A DNA stretch of 64,000 nt, from the NCBI GenBank assembly GCA_050015455.1, contig JBEKBJ010000008.1:15247-79246 (forward strand). Direction: 5' to 3'. A program made the translations under genes and the position numbers. Below are positions 1-8,631 of this stretch, piece after piece (the first letter of the stretch is position 1; each line of letters starts with the position of its first letter). The stretch is from JAGDMS01 sp050015455 (GTDB lineage Bacteria; Desulfobacterota; Binatia; HRBIN30). A model generated the notes under the pieces. That model was not told the origin of the DNA and ran no database searches. It saw only the letters and a list, made by a program, of their open reading frames with translations.

Positions 1-304
1 CGCCGTCTTTGACCACGGTGTTCACCGAACCGATCCGCCGGTCGACTTCGGCGACCTCGTCGAGGTGCTCGATGATCGACACCTTGTGCGGAATGGTGAC
101 GCTCATCCCGCGAAAGTTGTCGAAGGCGCGCATACCCGCCACTGCCCCGGCCACGTCCTCGACGCGAAACGCCACGTAGACATAATCCAGGTCCAGCTCG
201 GCGAAAGCCCGGTTGTGCATGGCGGGCGACAGCGAGTGGGCCACCGGGTTTCCGATGAGCGCACACACCGTGGTGCCGGGGGTAATGCCGGTGATCGACC
301 TCAT
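1..304 (-). CDS. aroE: Shikimate dehydrogenase, N-terminal part (cut by window edge)
   Basis: AroE makes shikimate from 3-dehydroshikimate with NADPH in aromatic amino acid synthesis. Translating the minus strand from the ATG at 304 gives 101 residues of the substrate-binding domain. It has the GNPVAHSLSP signature, whose two serines bind the shikimate carboxylate, and VTIPHK, which carries the catalytic lysine. It then runs into the SVNTVV segment that precedes the NADP domain. The frame is open to the window start, so about two thirds of the gene lies outside. The 240 bases between this start and the next gene hold no other supported gene and probably contain both divergent promoters. Confidence 0.93.
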   Translation of the reverse strand, partial: MRSITGITPGTTVCALIGNPVAHSLSPAMHNRAFAELDLDYVYVAFRVEDVAGAVAGMRAFDNFRGMSVTIPHKVSIIEHLDEVAEVDRRIGSVNTVVKDG

Positions 305-544
305 GTCGCTCCAACCCCTCGACGCGACCGTGTTGCGCGATATCTGGATGCCATCAGGGTCCTCACTATAGCTGCCCGGTTGCCCAGGGCAAAACTGCGA
401 GCCCGGGCGCACCGCACGCGGCGGAATCGGGTCAGAGCAGGGCTGCCGTTGTTCTTGACGACTCTCTCCGTCGTCGGGTATCGGGTGATCATGCAGGGAC
501 ATGTCGCTCGCCGTCCTGGCGGCCGACGGAAGCATTGACGATCT

Positions 545-2335
545 ATGGCACGGCTACAGCCGCAGCCGGAGGCGGGGCAAGCACCGCCGACATCCAGCGG
601 GCGTTCGTGGCGCTTTGCGCTACGGGTCGGTGCGGTGGCAGCGCTGATGTTGGCGATGAAGCTGTGGCCGCCGAGGAATTCTGGATACGGTGTAGCGTTC
701 TGGCTCTGGGTGTGCGCTGTGGTGGCCTACGCCCTCAGCTTTGAGCGAACCCGGCGGACGTCAGCGTCGCCGCCTCGAATGGTTCAAGTGACTCTGGTCG
801 GCATTCTGATTCTGGCTGCGGGGCTGCGCCTGGTTTTTATCAAACGATTCCCCGCCGAGATCCACATCGATGAGATTCTTCCCGGTATCGAGGCGCTGCA
901 CATCGTGCAGGGGAAAGCGCCGAACGTGTTTTCCAGCGTCGGATGGTTCACCACGCCGAACTTAGCGTTCGCGTTTCCAGCGTTGGCAATGGAGATAGGC
1001 AGCCATGATCTGCTGCGCGCCGCACGGCTCACGTCCGCGGTCATGGGGGTGGCGGGGATAGTGGCGTTGTACTTGCTGGCGCGCCGACTGTTGGAAGATC
1101 GGGTCGCGTTGATCGCCAGCTTCTTAGTGGCGGCCTCGTTCTGGCACATGCACGACAGCCGGACAGCTTTTTCGTATATTCAATCCTCCTTTTGCGCCGC
1201 GCTCGTAATGTACCTTGTGGTGCGGGCGCGGCAGGACCGTAGTCGGGCAACGCTCGCACTTGCCGGGATTGCGCTGGGCTTCGCCCTGGAATGTTACTTC
1301 CCGGTGCGCATCCTTCTGCTGGTGTGCCCGCTCTTCTGGCTGCCCGCTGTGCCGCGGCAGCAAGCGCGCACGACCCTGGCGGATGCCGCCACGTTTGTGA
1401 CGGGCACCTTGCTGGTGTTGACACCATTGCTGTTCAACGTGCGTTGGAACGTCATAGTTGGACACTCACAACAAGTCCTCATCACGAATCCTGTAGTGTT
1501 GGATGAACTTGAGCGCCGTTATGGCGTTGTCGGTCTGCCGGCCGTCTTCCTGCGCAACCTCCGCGAAACCGCAGCGATGTTCACCGCGTGGGCAAACCCA
1601 TGCGTGTGGCATAAGACGCCCGCCGGATTGTTGGATGCGGGCACGCTCGGCGCTTTGGTAGTCGGCGTGCTCGCGGCGCTGGTGGGCCGTAAGGCCGACG
1701 CGCTCTTGTTGGTTGCCTGGGCCGCTCTCACCCTTGTCCTCGGAGTGGCGTTAACGAGCGCACCTCGCGCGGCCTACCGCATGGCGGCCGCGATGCCGGC
1801 GCTATTCATCTTGGCAGGGTATGGAGTCGAACGTGTGCTGGCGTTGGTGGATTGGGCGCCGCGGCGTTATGGGCGCGCCGTGCGTCCGGTAGTGCTTGCT
1901 GGGTTCGCGCTGTGGGTGCTCGCCGTGAATTGCGACCGCTTTTTCGTCCGCTACGCCAACGGCGCCGGGCGCGAGAATTCCGACTCGAAGGCACGGAGGC
2001 TGCTGGCCGCGCACTGCGACGGACGTGAGTTCTTCTTCGTTGGGCGCTGGCTGAATCCGAGCGGCTGGGTGAGCTACGAGCCCGGAGCGCTCGACCTCTT
2101 CTGCCCGCAACACAAGCCGGTGACTGCCGAGCAGATCAGAGCGGGCATACAAACCACCCACGCCGCCACCTTCCTGGTGTTGGAGGAGGACAATCCGGCG
2201 ATCGAGATCCTTCGCCGCTGTTACCCGTCGGCGCAAATCGTTCCGCGGCGCAGCCGCGACGGTCGTTCCCTTTTTGTCGGCGTCGACATCGGCGCCGGCG
2301 ATCTCGCCGACGGACACCAATGTGACGGCGAATAG
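545..2335 (+). CDS. GT39/PMT-type membrane glycosyltransferase
   Basis: A 596-residue polytopic membrane protein of the GT-C fold (dolichyl-phosphate-mannose mannosyltransferase/ArnT-like). After two N-terminal hydrophobic segments comes an outside loop with HIDEILPG; an acidic pair here is the catalytic motif of this superfamily. Roughly ten more membrane helices follow, and the last 130 residues form a soluble domain. Such enzymes move a sugar from a polyprenyl-phosphate carrier to a protein or lipid on the periplasmic face. Donor and acceptor cannot be read from the sequence, and no polysaccharide genes lie next to it. The start is the ATG with a weak GGAAG upstream. Confidence 0.82.
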   Translation: MARLQPQPEAGQAPPTSSGRSWRFALRVGAVAALMLAMKLWPPRNSGYGVAFWLWVCAVVAYALSFERTRRTSASPPRMVQVTLVGILILAAGLRLVFIKRFPAEIHIDEILPGIEALHIVQGKAPNVFSSVGWFTTPNLAFAFPALAMEIGSHDLLRAARLTSAVMGVAGIVALYLLARRLLEDRVALIASFLVAASFWHMHDSRTAFSYIQSSFCAALVMYLVVRARQDRSRATLALAGIALGFALECYFPVRILLLVCPLFWLPAVPRQQARTTLADAATFVTGTLLVLTPLLFNVRWNVIVGHSQQVLITNPVVLDELERRYGVVGLPAVFLRNLRETAAMFTAWANPCVWHKTPAGLLDAGTLGALVVGVLAALVGRKADALLLVAWAALTLVLGVALTSAPRAAYRMAAAMPALFILAGYGVERVLALVDWAPRRYGRAVRPVVLAGFALWVLAVNCDRFFVRYANGAGRENSDSKARRLLAAHCDGREFFFVGRWLNPSGWVSYEPGALDLFCPQHKPVTAEQIRAGIQTTHAATFLVLEEDNPAIEILRRCYPSAQIVPRRSRDGRSLFVGVDIGAGDLADGHQCDGE

Positions 2336-2360
2336 CGCCCAGTGGGCAGCGCCATTCGCC
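2327..2360 (+). terminator. Hairpin at the end of the GT39 gene
   Basis: GGCGAAT and GCGC pair with GCGC and ATTCGCC around a loop of about 10 bases, giving an 11-bp stem with one mismatch. The stem includes the stop codon of the glycosyltransferase. No clean T-run follows, so it may act as a weak or Rho-assisted terminator, or protect the 3' end of the mRNA. Confidence 0.4.
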
Positions 2361-2419
2361 GTTACTTGGTTTACCGTGAGCGGACGCCCTTCGAGGATCG
2401 GTGCGTTGCCGGCCTTGTG

Positions 2420-2773
2420 CTACGCTTCCGTGCGCAGGCGTTGCCTCTGCACACCGTCCAACTCCTGCAGGCGCCGCGCCAGTTCGTTCCACTCCTCACG
2501 CAGCTCACGCGGCACCGGCTCATTCAGCGTCTGGGCCCACGGCGGGCCGTCCCCCGGTCCTGCGATGATCGATTCGGGGATGCTTCGGTTGGTTGCAGAA
2601 TTGGCACTAGCGCCCAAACGGCGCAGACGCGGTTGAATATACGCCTCGCGCACGTGCGCCAGGATCTCGGCTAAACGCCGCCGGATGTGGAGCTCGTCGG
2701 TGATGTCCTCCCAGTGTATAGAATACGTGTCTCCGTTCAGCGGCCACAGGTATTCGTCGACTTCAGTGTCCAT
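2420..2773 (-). CDS. Hypothetical protein
   Basis: A 117-residue soluble, charged protein that I do not recognise. It begins MDTEVDEYLWPL, has an acidic N-terminus, a helical middle (IRRRLAEILAHVREAYIQ) and a helical Arg/Glu-rich C-terminus. The start at 2773 is preferred over an in-frame start 42 bases upstream because GGGAGGAA lies 6-8 bases before it. No signal peptide or membrane segment is visible. It is convergent with the glycosyltransferase and stands alone. The good ribosome site and protein-like composition support a real gene. Confidence 0.6.
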   Translation of the reverse strand: MDTEVDEYLWPLNGDTYSIHWEDITDELHIRRRLAEILAHVREAYIQPRLRRLGASANSATNRSIPESIIAGPGDGPPWAQTLNEPVPRELREEWNELARRLQELDGVQRQRLRTEA

Positions 2774-2847
2774 AAGATATTCCTCCCGTCCCATTTTTTC
2801 CATCAGTAATCCCACGCTAGGGAGACTGTCGATTTTCTCGCGCCACG

Positions 2848-2968
2848 CCCCTCGATACGCCGCCCAAGGATGGCGGCTACTCGGGGTGAACGGATTGGAT
2901 GCTTGATCTTCAACCTTTTCTCCGTTCGTCCCGAGTAGGCCGCGTCTTCTCAGCGGCCGTATCGAGGG
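2848..2968. repeat. Long imperfect inverted repeat (REP/BIME-like)
   Basis: Two arms of about 45 bases face each other across about 26 bases. The left arm starts CCCTCGATACG and ends TACTCGGGGTGAACGGA; the right arm is its complement, running TCCGTTCGTCCCGAGTA to CGTATCGAGGG. Each arm holds its own smaller palindrome (CCGCC/GGCGG on the left). A pair of head-to-head hairpins in an intergenic gap is the layout of REP-type elements. It lies between the hypothetical gene and the Crp/Fnr gene. Confidence 0.6.
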
Positions 2969-3054
2969 ACGGTCCGCATTTATCGATACTCTCTAGGGAT
3001 GGGAGTGAGGGGCGGAAAGACCCGAATGTGCCGTCCGACACACTCAATGCAGAA

Positions 3055-3843
3055 TTATTGTGCCGTGTGATACTCGACGCGTCTTACGCGATGGTGCGGC
3101 AGCAGGCGCAACAGATCGCCACGCAGGATTTGCTTAGCTTGGTGGTTGTAACGGGCGTCGAAGAAGCGCGACGTGAGGACGATCTTGCGGGCGTCCTTGT
3201 CGACTAGACCTTCGCGCTCGAGACGTTTCATCACGCGCGCGACATTGGCGCGCGAGGCAAGGGCGAACTCGGCCAAATCGGCGTGCGTCAGGGGCAGGTC
3301 AATGAGCACGCCGTCGCGCCTGTCGCGGCCGAAGTCGCGTGCCAGGACCGCCAACTCGTGGATGAGACGCTCTTCCAAACGCAGGCCGAGCAACGAGCAT
3401 TTGTCATACAATAGCCGGCTCAAGGCGCGCCAGCTGAACGACACGATCTGCAGGACTCCCGGCGTCGGCGAGTGGGCGACCAGGTCGGCCATCATCTCGT
3501 TGGTGATGATCGCGACCGTGACATCGGTGAAGGCGCTTGCCGAGAAGAGCCGCGGTTGTCCCTGGCCGGCATACCAATTCAATCCGAAAAATTGCCCGGG
3601 GTGAATAAGTTGAACACACACGGTGCCGGCGCCCGACGGACAGCTGACCTTGACCACACCGGACACCAGAAAGTTCACGAAATCGGCGCTGTCGTCGGGA
3701 GTGAAAATGTCCTGTCCCTTGCTCCAGTGGCCGAGCTGCGCACTGCGCACGAGCTGGTCGATGGCGCTCGACCTCAAACCCATGCGCCGGCCGGCATCGG
3801 CCAGTAGGATTCGGAACTGTTCCTTTGGGATCGCGAGTCCCAC
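3055..3843 (-). CDS. Crp/Fnr-family transcription regulator
   Basis: 262 residues with an N-terminal cyclic-nucleotide-binding-like beta-barrel (about 20-150), a dimerisation helix and a C-terminal winged helix-turn-helix (LTHADLAEFALASRANVARV, then MKRLEREGLV), as in Crp and Fnr. The phosphate-binding loop is unusual: where Crp has FGELxL, this protein reads FGLNWY. cAMP binding is therefore uncertain. It lacks the N-terminal cysteines of Fnr. It starts at GTG with GGGGAG upstream. It lies 120 bases downstream of, and in line with, a predicted nucleotide cyclase, so the two could be a signal-producer and receiver pair. Confidence 0.88.
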   Translation of the reverse strand: MGLAIPKEQFRILLADAGRRMGLRSSAIDQLVRSAQLGHWSKGQDIFTPDDSADFVNFLVSGVVKVSCPSGAGTVCVQLIHPGQFFGLNWYAGQGQPRLFSASAFTDVTVAIITNEMMADLVAHSPTPGVLQIVSFSWRALSRLLYDKCSLLGLRLEERLIHELAVLARDFGRDRRDGVLIDLPLTHADLAEFALASRANVARVMKRLEREGLVDKDARKIVLTSRFFDARYNHQAKQILRGDLLRLLPHHRVRRVEYHTAQ

Positions 3844-3963
3844 ACCTCGACTCCCCTCGGCGGCCTATCGCCGCGTCCAAGGCTCGATCGGTTTTCACGG
3901 ATTGGCGCGCGAGTCAAGACAGCATCAGGCCCGGGCACTGTTCGAATTGCGACCCGCCTCCCG

Positions 3964-6900
3964 CTACGAACTCGCAGCGGCGTCGCGGAGCGCGCGCTGG
4001 AGTGCGTCGACACGGGAGGAGAACGCGCGTGCATCGCTGCGCGCAATCAGTTCGTCTACCTCGGCGAGCAAGGGCTGGACGGTGGCTGTGTCGCCGGCCG
4101 CAAGCTGCACCTGGGCGCCAGCGAGCAACGCTTCGATGCGATGCACTGTCGGCGCATGGGCCAAGGCGAGGGCTCGGACGGCAGCATCGCGGGCGCGCTG
4201 CGCATCCCCCAAAGCGAGGTGGGCGCGCGCCAGAACGGACAAATCCAACGCTTCGGTGAAACTGCCCACTGCCAGATCCCGTGTCATCGCCAACGCCTCG
4301 CTGGTGGCGTCCACCGCTTGGCGCGGCGCGCCGGTGGCGAGCAAGGCGAGGCCGAGCGCCCCCAGCGCGGTGGCGCGGAGCGCGGCACTCCCGGCGACCT
4401 CCCCGTATTCGACCGCCTGCCGCGCATGGGCGAGTGCCGCTGCCGCGTCCCCGGCAAGCTCGTGGCGCAACACGTACCACAAGTGCGCCCAGTTCAGCAC
4501 CTCCATGTCGGCTCGCTGTTGCCCAATGGCGATGGCGCGCTCAAGTGCCGCCGCCGAGTCCTCGAAGCGTCCAAGGAAGGCCAGCGCAGCACCGCGCAAG
4601 ACTAACAGCGTGCCGAGAGGGCTGAACCCGAGGAGATCAGCCCCAACCGCAACATCACCCTCACACAGCTGGTCCGCTTCCTCGGTCGCCGCCACCGCTT
4701 CGTGTAACTGGCTCGAGTGCACGAGGAGCCACGTCAACGAGACCCGGCTCAACATTCGCAACCTGCGATCGCCGAGCCGATCGGCCAGCGCGGTACCTTG
4801 TTCGGCATAGCGCAAGCCCAGGTCGGGGCGCCCATCTAGCAACTGAACCATGGCGTAATCGCACAGCAACCACACGCGCGACTCGTCGTCCCCGAGCCGA
4901 TCGATCAGTTCGGTGCCTTCGCGAAACAGCGCCGCCGCTTCCCCTTCGCTGCGGCCGACAAACAGACCATTGTGCAGGGTCTGAATACAGGCCAGCAGAC
5001 GCAGGCGGAGCGTGTCGGCCGTTTGCGCTACGTCGGCGAGCAGCGTTCGCACCCGTTGCCAGTGGTGCATCATCGCGGCGCGGTCGCGTGAGCCGACCCA
5101 CGCCGCCGCGCGTTGGTGCCATTGTGCCGCCGTCACGGCCTCGCCCGCGGCCTCCCAATGCTCCGCCAGCCAAGTGGCGTGCTCGTCGAGGCGGTCGGGC
5201 TCGATTGCCTCAATCGCGCGTGCCACCGCGGCATGGAGACGCGCGCGATGCTCCGCCAGCTGCGACCTATACGCCACCTCGTGCGTCAGCGGATGCTTGA
5301 ACGCGTACACCGCTTCCGGATAGAGGGTGACCGGATGCAGGAAATCGGCGCTCAAGAGCACATCGAGTGCGCCGGCGACCGCCGGGGCAGGCTGATCCAG
5401 GACGCTCAGCAACAGCCGCTCACGGAACTCTTTCCCGATCACCGACCCCACCTGCAGCACGCGCTTGGCATGCTCGGGCAGCCGATCGATGCGTGCAGCC
5501 AGGACGGATTGCACGCTGGCGGGCAACACCGGCTCGGTGGCGTCGCGCATCAGCCGATACGCACCCTTGTGGCCCGCGAGCACGCCGGCATCGACCAGCG
5601 CGCGCACCATTTCCTCGACGAAGAACGGATTGCCGGCGGTCCGGTCCGCGATGCGCGCCATCAGCGGGTGCAACGCCGGTTCGTCGCCGAGCAGCTCGCG
5701 AATCAGGTCGGCGACCGCTTCGGGACCCAGCGGTTGCAGCGCGATCTCCTGGTACGGTGCCTCACGCGTCCACGTCGGCTGGTATTCGGGGCGGAAGTTG
5801 ACCACGAGCAGTGTCGGTGTGTGCGACACGGACTCGATCAAGCTGTCGAGCGCCGCGGCGCTCGCCGCGTCTATCCAATGAAGATCCTCGAAGATCAGTA
5901 CCGCCGGCCTGCCGTGGGTCCGTGTTCCAATCAAGCGGCGGACGGCGCCGAACAGCTGGCGCTGCTGCGCATCGGGATCCAGGCGCGGCGGCGGCCGCTG
6001 CGGATCGCGCACGCCGAGAAAGTCGAACAGCAACGGCAAGTCGCGCGCGAAGCGCTCGTCACGTAGCAGCAGCGTGCCGGCGATCTTGCGCCGGGCTTCC
6101 TCGGCTGAGTCATCGGCAGTGATGCCGCACAGAATGCGGAACACCTGCAGCACCTGCACGAATGGGATGTTCTTGCCGTGCGGCAGCGCCGCCGTGGCAA
6201 TCACCTCGACCCCGCGGTGGCGGCAGCCTTCTGCGAACTCATAGCACAGCCGGCTCTTGCCGGCGCCGGCCTCGCCAACGATGCCGACGATCTCGCCGGT
6301 GCCGGCCATGGCCCGCGCCAACGCGGCCTCGAGGATCTCGATCTCGTGCGCCCGGCCGACGAAACGCGACAGTCCACGGCTGCGGCTGATGTCGAAGCGG
6401 CTGCGCAGCGTGCCGGGACCTTCGAGCTGATAGAGACGCAGGGGTTGGCGGCCGCCTTTGACGGTGGCGGTGCCGAGGTCACGCAGCACGAAATAGCTGG
6501 CGATCAGTGCGGCGGTGTGCTCGGTCAGCAGGACGGTGCCAGGCTGGGCCAACTGCTCCATGCGCGCCGCCAATCCTACCGTATGTCCCTGCGCCGTGTA
6601 GTCCATGCGCAGATCGTCGCCGATTTTCCCAACCACAACCTCGCCCGAGTTCATGCCCATACGCACGGCGAAATTGAGCCCCTCGCGCAGGCGCAGCTCG
6701 TCGGCATAGGCGCGGATAGCGTCGCGCAGGTACAAGGCCGCATAGGCGGCTCGCTGAGCGTGATCCTCGTGCGCCAAGGGCGCGCCGAACAGGGCCATGA
6801 CACCGTCACCGGTGTACTGATTGATGGTCCCTTCAAAGCGATGCACGCCTTCAGTGAGGATTGCGAAGAAGCGATCCAGGATGCGATGCCAGACCTCGGG

Positions 6901-7212
6901 ATCGACCTGTTCGGCCAAGTCCATCGAGCCCTTGACGTCGGCGAACAACACCGTGACCTGCTTGCGTTCGCCCTCAAGCGCGCTACGCGAGCTCAGAATG
7001 CGTTCGGCCAGGTGCCGCGGCGTGTAGGCTGCCGGCGCCGGTTGCGGTGGTTCTTCGCTCTGTGTGAAAGGTGCCCGACAGCGGCGGCAAAACCTCGCGG
7101 TCGCGCGGTTGGCGGTGCCGCATGAGGGGCACGGCCGCTCCAAGGCACCGCCACACGCTTCACAATACACCGCATCCGGGAGGTTATCGGCCTGACACTT
7201 TGGACAGCGCAT
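3964..7212 (-). CDS. Zinc-ribbon / class III nucleotide cyclase / AAA ATPase / TPR regulator
   Basis: A 1082-residue multidomain signalling protein. Residues 1-50 carry two CxxC-CxxC zinc ribbons. Residues about 82-265 are a class III adenylate/guanylate cyclase domain; the metal-binding FADVKGS (Asp92) and GDGVMALFGAP are intact. Residues about 285-560 are an AAA/STAND ATPase with Walker A GEAGAGKS and a Walker B-like LIFEDLHW. The remainder is helical TPR-like repeats. Proteins of this layout (COG2114 joined to COG3899) are thought to couple protein or ligand sensing to cyclic nucleotide production. No membrane segment is present. A Crp/Fnr regulator follows in the same direction. Confidence 0.88.
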   Translation of the reverse strand: MRCPKCQADNLPDAVYCEACGGALERPCPSCGTANRATARFCRRCRAPFTQSEEPPQPAPAAYTPRHLAERILSSRSALEGERKQVTVLFADVKGSMDLAEQVDPEVWHRILDRFFAILTEGVHRFEGTINQYTGDGVMALFGAPLAHEDHAQRAAYAALYLRDAIRAYADELRLREGLNFAVRMGMNSGEVVVGKIGDDLRMDYTAQGHTVGLAARMEQLAQPGTVLLTEHTAALIASYFVLRDLGTATVKGGRQPLRLYQLEGPGTLRSRFDISRSRGLSRFVGRAHEIEILEAALARAMAGTGEIVGIVGEAGAGKSRLCYEFAEGCRHRGVEVIATAALPHGKNIPFVQVLQVFRILCGITADDSAEEARRKIAGTLLLRDERFARDLPLLFDFLGVRDPQRPPPRLDPDAQQRQLFGAVRRLIGTRTHGRPAVLIFEDLHWIDAASAAALDSLIESVSHTPTLLVVNFRPEYQPTWTREAPYQEIALQPLGPEAVADLIRELLGDEPALHPLMARIADRTAGNPFFVEEMVRALVDAGVLAGHKGAYRLMRDATEPVLPASVQSVLAARIDRLPEHAKRVLQVGSVIGKEFRERLLLSVLDQPAPAVAGALDVLLSADFLHPVTLYPEAVYAFKHPLTHEVAYRSQLAEHRARLHAAVARAIEAIEPDRLDEHATWLAEHWEAAGEAVTAAQWHQRAAAWVGSRDRAAMMHHWQRVRTLLADVAQTADTLRLRLLACIQTLHNGLFVGRSEGEAAALFREGTELIDRLGDDESRVWLLCDYAMVQLLDGRPDLGLRYAEQGTALADRLGDRRLRMLSRVSLTWLLVHSSQLHEAVAATEEADQLCEGDVAVGADLLGFSPLGTLLVLRGAALAFLGRFEDSAAALERAIAIGQQRADMEVLNWAHLWYVLRHELAGDAAAALAHARQAVEYGEVAGSAALRATALGALGLALLATGAPRQAVDATSEALAMTRDLAVGSFTEALDLSVLARAHLALGDAQRARDAAVRALALAHAPTVHRIEALLAGAQVQLAAGDTATVQPLLAEVDELIARSDARAFSSRVDALQRALRDAAASS

Positions 7213-7341
7213 GCGAAGTCATTCTTAGCACGCTGCCGCCGCCCAAGCAGCGTCGTGGGAATGAGGTCGGAAGGTGCGACCTTCTTGCCTCTCCTTGGTA
7301 AGGAGCGGGACCAAATCCGGCCAGGCCTTCCCACACCAAGG

Positions 7342-8463
7342 TCAGCTCAGCGGCAGGTCGTAGATGCGCCAGGTCTTGTAGATGTGGCCCCCCATCATCT
7401 GCATGGCGGCGTTCATCGGGCCGTTGTCTTCCAGGATCAAGCTCATCTCGCCCGCCACGTATCCCTTGCGCACGCCGGTCTCCCAGACATGCTGGTACAG
7501 CAAGGCCCCGACGCCGACCGGATGATTCTCGGGCAACACACCGAGGGCGAAAATGCGCACGAAGTTCAGCTTGCGCCTGGCTAGGAGGAACTTCAGCCAG
7601 CCGAACGGCAACAGGCGCCCGTTGAGCCGTTTGATGGCGCGGTTGATGTCCGGGATGCAGACGGTGAAGCCGACGAGTTTGCCATCAAGCTCGGCAAACA
7701 GACACAGGTCTGGATCGACGATCAGCTTCAGACCCCGCGCGATTTCCTGGATCTCCTCTTCAGTCAGGGGAACAAAGCCCCAGTTGTGGCTCCAGGCCTG
7801 GTTGTAAATCTCTCGCACGCGCATGGCTTCCGTTTGGAAATCGCGCAGGTCCATGCGACGGATGCGCACGGTTGCGCGCTGCCGCACGCGTTCGGCGGCT
7901 TGTCGTATGCCCTCGGGGAGCGGACCGGCATCGAGCCAGTAGGCGCATAGGTCTTTGGCTTTGACGAACCCGTAGCCCTCGACGAGTTCCTGGTAGTACG
8001 GCGGGTTGTAGGTCGTCAGCACGACTGGGTCGTCGTCGAAATTGTCGATCAGCAATCCGATTTCCTGGTTGGTGGAAAAATTGAACGGCCCGCGGAGGAT
8101 CCGCATGCCCCGCTGCCACACCCAATCCCGCGCGGTGTCGAACAGCCGCGCCGCCGCCTCCTCGTCCCGCAGCACCTCGAAGAAGCCGAACAGCCCCGCC
8201 TCTTCTTTCTGGAACTGCACGTAGTTGTGATCGATCCCCGCTGCGATGGTCCCGCAGGGTTCGCTGTCTCGGCGCGCGATGAAGTAAGCGACTTGAGCAT
8301 GCTTGAAGAAGGGATTGTGGCGCGGATCGAAGAACCGTTTGCGCTCGAAGAGCAAGGGCGGCACCCAGTGCGAATCGCCTGCATACACGCGCCAAGGAAA
8401 CCTGATGAACTCACGCATATCCCGCGCGCTACGCACCGGCATGACCGTCAGCTCTCGACCCAT
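7342..8463 (-). CDS. GNAT-fold acyltransferase family protein
   Basis: 373 residues resembling the conserved hypothetical N-acetyltransferase family related to E. coli YghO. The N-terminus (FIRFPWRVYAGDSHWVPPL) and the central GPFNFSTNQEIGLLID are typical family blocks. The C-terminal part (about 215-365) looks like a GNAT acyl-CoA-binding fold and ends in the segment ALLYQHVWETGVRKGY. The substrate is unknown; such genes often lie near lipid genes. AGGAGGGCGAGG precedes the ATG. The gene is divergent from mtnA. Confidence 0.75.
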   Translation of the reverse strand: MGRELTVMPVRSARDMREFIRFPWRVYAGDSHWVPPLLFERKRFFDPRHNPFFKHAQVAYFIARRDSEPCGTIAAGIDHNYVQFQKEEAGLFGFFEVLRDEEAAARLFDTARDWVWQRGMRILRGPFNFSTNQEIGLLIDNFDDDPVVLTTYNPPYYQELVEGYGFVKAKDLCAYWLDAGPLPEGIRQAAERVRQRATVRIRRMDLRDFQTEAMRVREIYNQAWSHNWGFVPLTEEEIQEIARGLKLIVDPDLCLFAELDGKLVGFTVCIPDINRAIKRLNGRLLPFGWLKFLLARRKLNFVRIFALGVLPENHPVGVGALLYQHVWETGVRKGYVAGEMSLILEDNGPMNAAMQMMGGHIYKTWRIYDLPLS

Positions 8464-8631
8464 TCGCCTCGCCCTCCTCCTGACTGCGCGAACCTCCCTA
8501 TCAGTTCTGGCGGCTCACACCAACTGGCGACGCCAGCTTTCTTCTCGGCCCGTACAGTCGCGCCGCACGACAGGCGACCTTGCGTCATGTACAGCCGACC
8601 GGTATCTACAACGCCAGCGAGTGACCGGGCA

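Noticed and set aside
3623..4810. Ser/Arg/Ala-rich plus-strand frame opposite the Crp and cyclase genes
   Set aside because: Low-complexity antisense product; no ribosome site; overlaps two genuine genes.
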